In this document: one piece after another, positions 14,799 to 15,591 of the stretch
Numbering within the stretch: the stretch's first letter is position 1
How the letters are laid out: the number at the start of each line of letters is the position of its first letter
Source of the DNA: Hyphomicrobiales bacterium
GTDB lineage: Bacteria; Pseudomonadota; Alphaproteobacteria; Rhizobiales; Beijerinckiaceae
Length of the DNA stretch: 15,591 nt
Direction: 5' to 3'
NCBI GenBank assembly: GCA_947374125.1
Contig: CANCAR010000044.1
Location: 1-15,591 of the forward strand
Translations under genes and position numbers: made by a program
The notes under the pieces: model-generated
What the model saw: only the letters and a program-made list of their open reading frames with translations
What the model was told of the DNA's origin: nothing
Databases searched by the model: none

Positions 14799-14811
14799 AT
14801 CCTTGTAATCC

Positions 14812-14887
14812 TCATATCGCTTATCACCGACAGTGCCGAATTTTGTACTTTATGTATTTCGCTTAAAATAATAGATTGGCGATATGA
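14812..14887 (+). promoter_or_regulatory. Promoter region of the decayed toxin-antitoxin pair
   Basis: TCATATCGC (14812-14820) is repeated inverted as GCGATATGA (14879-14887), the latter covering the antitoxin start codon. Between them a loose promoter can be drawn: TTGTAC (14843-14848), 18 nt, AATAAT (14867-14872, 5 of 6). This is a weak call. Confidence 0.35.
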
Positions 14888-15114
14888 CCAAAGCTGTCGA
14901 AACCCTTATACCGCGCCGCCTTGATTGGCCCGAAGCGGATCAGCTGGCGTTTTTGTCGGTCGCATCTGAAATTGAAGCCGCATGACGCGGATATCAAACG
15001 ACCACGCAGGAAGATTTGAAATCCATTGATCAAGGGCTCGCGGATATGCGCGCTGGCCGCTTTGCTTCCGCCGCTCAGATTGAAGCGGTTCGTGCTAAAT
15101 TCAGGACCGCATGA
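14884..15114 (+). pseudogene. Antitoxin of a RelE/ParE-type pair, broken by an internal stop
   Basis: The frame starting MTKAVETLIPRRLDWPEADQ is interrupted by TGA at 14983-14985 and continues in the same frame as RGYQTTTQEDLKSIDQGLADMRAGRFASAAQIEAVRAKFRTA to the true stop. The whole would be 76 residues, the usual antitoxin size, with a RelB/ParD-like C-terminal helix pair (DQGLADMRAGRFASAAQIEA). The stop needs only one C-to-T change from CGA (Arg). The final ATGA overlaps the toxin start as in intact pairs. A sequencing error is possible, but the toxin is damaged too. Confidence 0.7.
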
Positions 15115-15256
15115 AGCTGGTCTACACGGATCACGCGTTCGCAGTGTTTTGCTTCATTTGTATCCTTATCGTCTTTATGATCAGGTTGAGGAAAGTCAGC
15201 TTGTCATTCTGACGATCCGCCATACCGCTCAACGCCCCTTTGCCGAAGACTTCTGA
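15111..15256 (+). pseudogene. RelE/ParE-type toxin, internal deletion and frameshift
   Basis: It begins MKLVYTDHA, as RelE/ParE toxins do, then jumps near 15134-15140 to another frame reading RVRSVLLHLYPYRLYDQVEESQLVILTIRHTAQRPFAEDF. That matches the typical toxin C-terminus (VLLHxYPYRxxYxVEExxLVIL-IRHTxRxP). About half of the usual ~95 residues, the central helices, is missing and the frame is lost, so it should be inactive. Confidence 0.75.
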
Positions 15257-15344
15257 TCGCATCCATCTCATACCAATAGCCTATTCTCTGCATAGCTCGT
15301 CTACGCCAAATAGTGTGGAAATTTTTTTCACGGAGCGCTAAAAG

Positions 15345-15366
15345 GCAATCATAGAAACAAGATTGC
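15345..15366. promoter_or_regulatory. Small inverted repeat upstream of malate synthase
   Basis: GCAATC (15345-15350) and GATTGC (15361-15366) face each other across 10 nt, 20 nt before the start codon. It could be a leader hairpin or operator half-sites. Weak support. Confidence 0.25.
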
Positions 15367-15385
15367 TGCATAAGGAACAACGCTC

Positions 15386-15591
15386 ATGGCAAAGATTGAG
15401 ATCACTGGCCCGATGGGTCCGCGGTATGATGAAATCCTCTCAAGCCCCGCCATGGCGTTTTTAAGCGAGCTGCACACGCGATTTAATGTCCAGCGTTTGG
15501 CGTTGCTTGGCGCGCGTGCCGAGCGGCAGAAGCGGTTTGATGCGGGCGAGTTGCCGGATTTTCTCGCCGAGACCAAAGCGATCCGCGAGGG
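15386..15591 (+). CDS. aceB: Malate synthase A (3' end outside the window)
   Basis: Glyoxylate-shunt enzyme condensing glyoxylate with acetyl-CoA to malate. Only the first 68 residues are present. They match the malate synthase A N-terminal domain: ITGPMGPRYDEILSSPAMAF, FLSELHTRFNVQRLALLGARAERQKRFDAGELPDFLAETKAIRE. The full protein is usually about 530 residues. ATG 15386 has AAGGA (15372-15376) 9 nt upstream. The active site lies beyond the window, so integrity cannot be judged. Confidence 0.85.
   Translation, partial: MAKIEITGPMGPRYDEILSSPAMAFLSELHTRFNVQRLALLGARAERQKRFDAGELPDFLAETKAIRE

Noticed and set aside
15268..15280. CTCATACCAATAG as a third copy of the 9646/12530 repeat
   Set aside because: Only about 7-10 bases match, without the conserved AAAGAATC and GTTTGCCTG blocks.
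15349..15576. Minus-strand frame of 75 codons opposite malate synthase
   Set aside because: It is antisense to the clearly recognisable start of malate synthase A and has no family features.

Overview
The window looks like chromosomal DNA of an alphaproteobacterium. The RpoD C-terminus is of the alphaproteobacterial type, a DUF2852 membrane protein (a largely alphaproteobacterial family) is present, and the window ends in a malate synthase A gene. No genus can be named from this sequence. Conserved chromosomal genes at the edges (rpoD on the left, malate synthase on the right) enclose accessory DNA.

Layout. (1) 1-1349: 3' two thirds of rpoD, followed after 12 nt by a translationally coupled DUF4160/DUF2442 pair (1362-1900). 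(2) 1900-2890: scrambled DNA holding two further degenerate copies of the rpoD 3' end, a small minus-strand gene (2115-2408) and the C-terminal stump of a larger minus-strand gene (2478-2837). (3) 2895-4610: AT-richer OLD-like ABC ATPase with a C-terminal Toprim-like nuclease domain, a stand-alone phage-defence candidate, closed by a bidirectional terminator. (4) 4785-6066: minus-strand DUF2852 gene and TetR regulator, separated by a TAGGGG tandem repeat and a 19-bp palindrome. (5) 6213-8177: small unknown gene and a potassium channel with two tandem voltage-sensor domains before one pore. (6) 8202-9644: minus-strand DHA2-type drug exporter. (7) 9924-12353: RTX calcium-binding repeat protein with a strong terminator. 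(8) 12656-14146: FGGY sugar kinase. (9) 14203-15256: intact brnTA toxin-antitoxin operon with a palindromic operator over its promoter, and a decayed RelE/ParE-type toxin-antitoxin pair. (10) 15386-end: start of malate synthase A.

How the parts relate. This is mostly a mosaic rather than one pathway. Three toxin-antitoxin or toxin-antitoxin-like pairs, a defence-type ATPase, a gene stump and repeated rpoD tails mark the accessory stretches as sites of repeated gain and loss. The two observations most worth follow-up are the threefold repeat of the rpoD 3' end, each copy bounding a different cargo, and the VSD-VSD-pore channel. No tRNA, rRNA, CRISPR array, insertion sequence or integrase gene was seen. 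Intergenic stretches not listed separately show nothing I can support.
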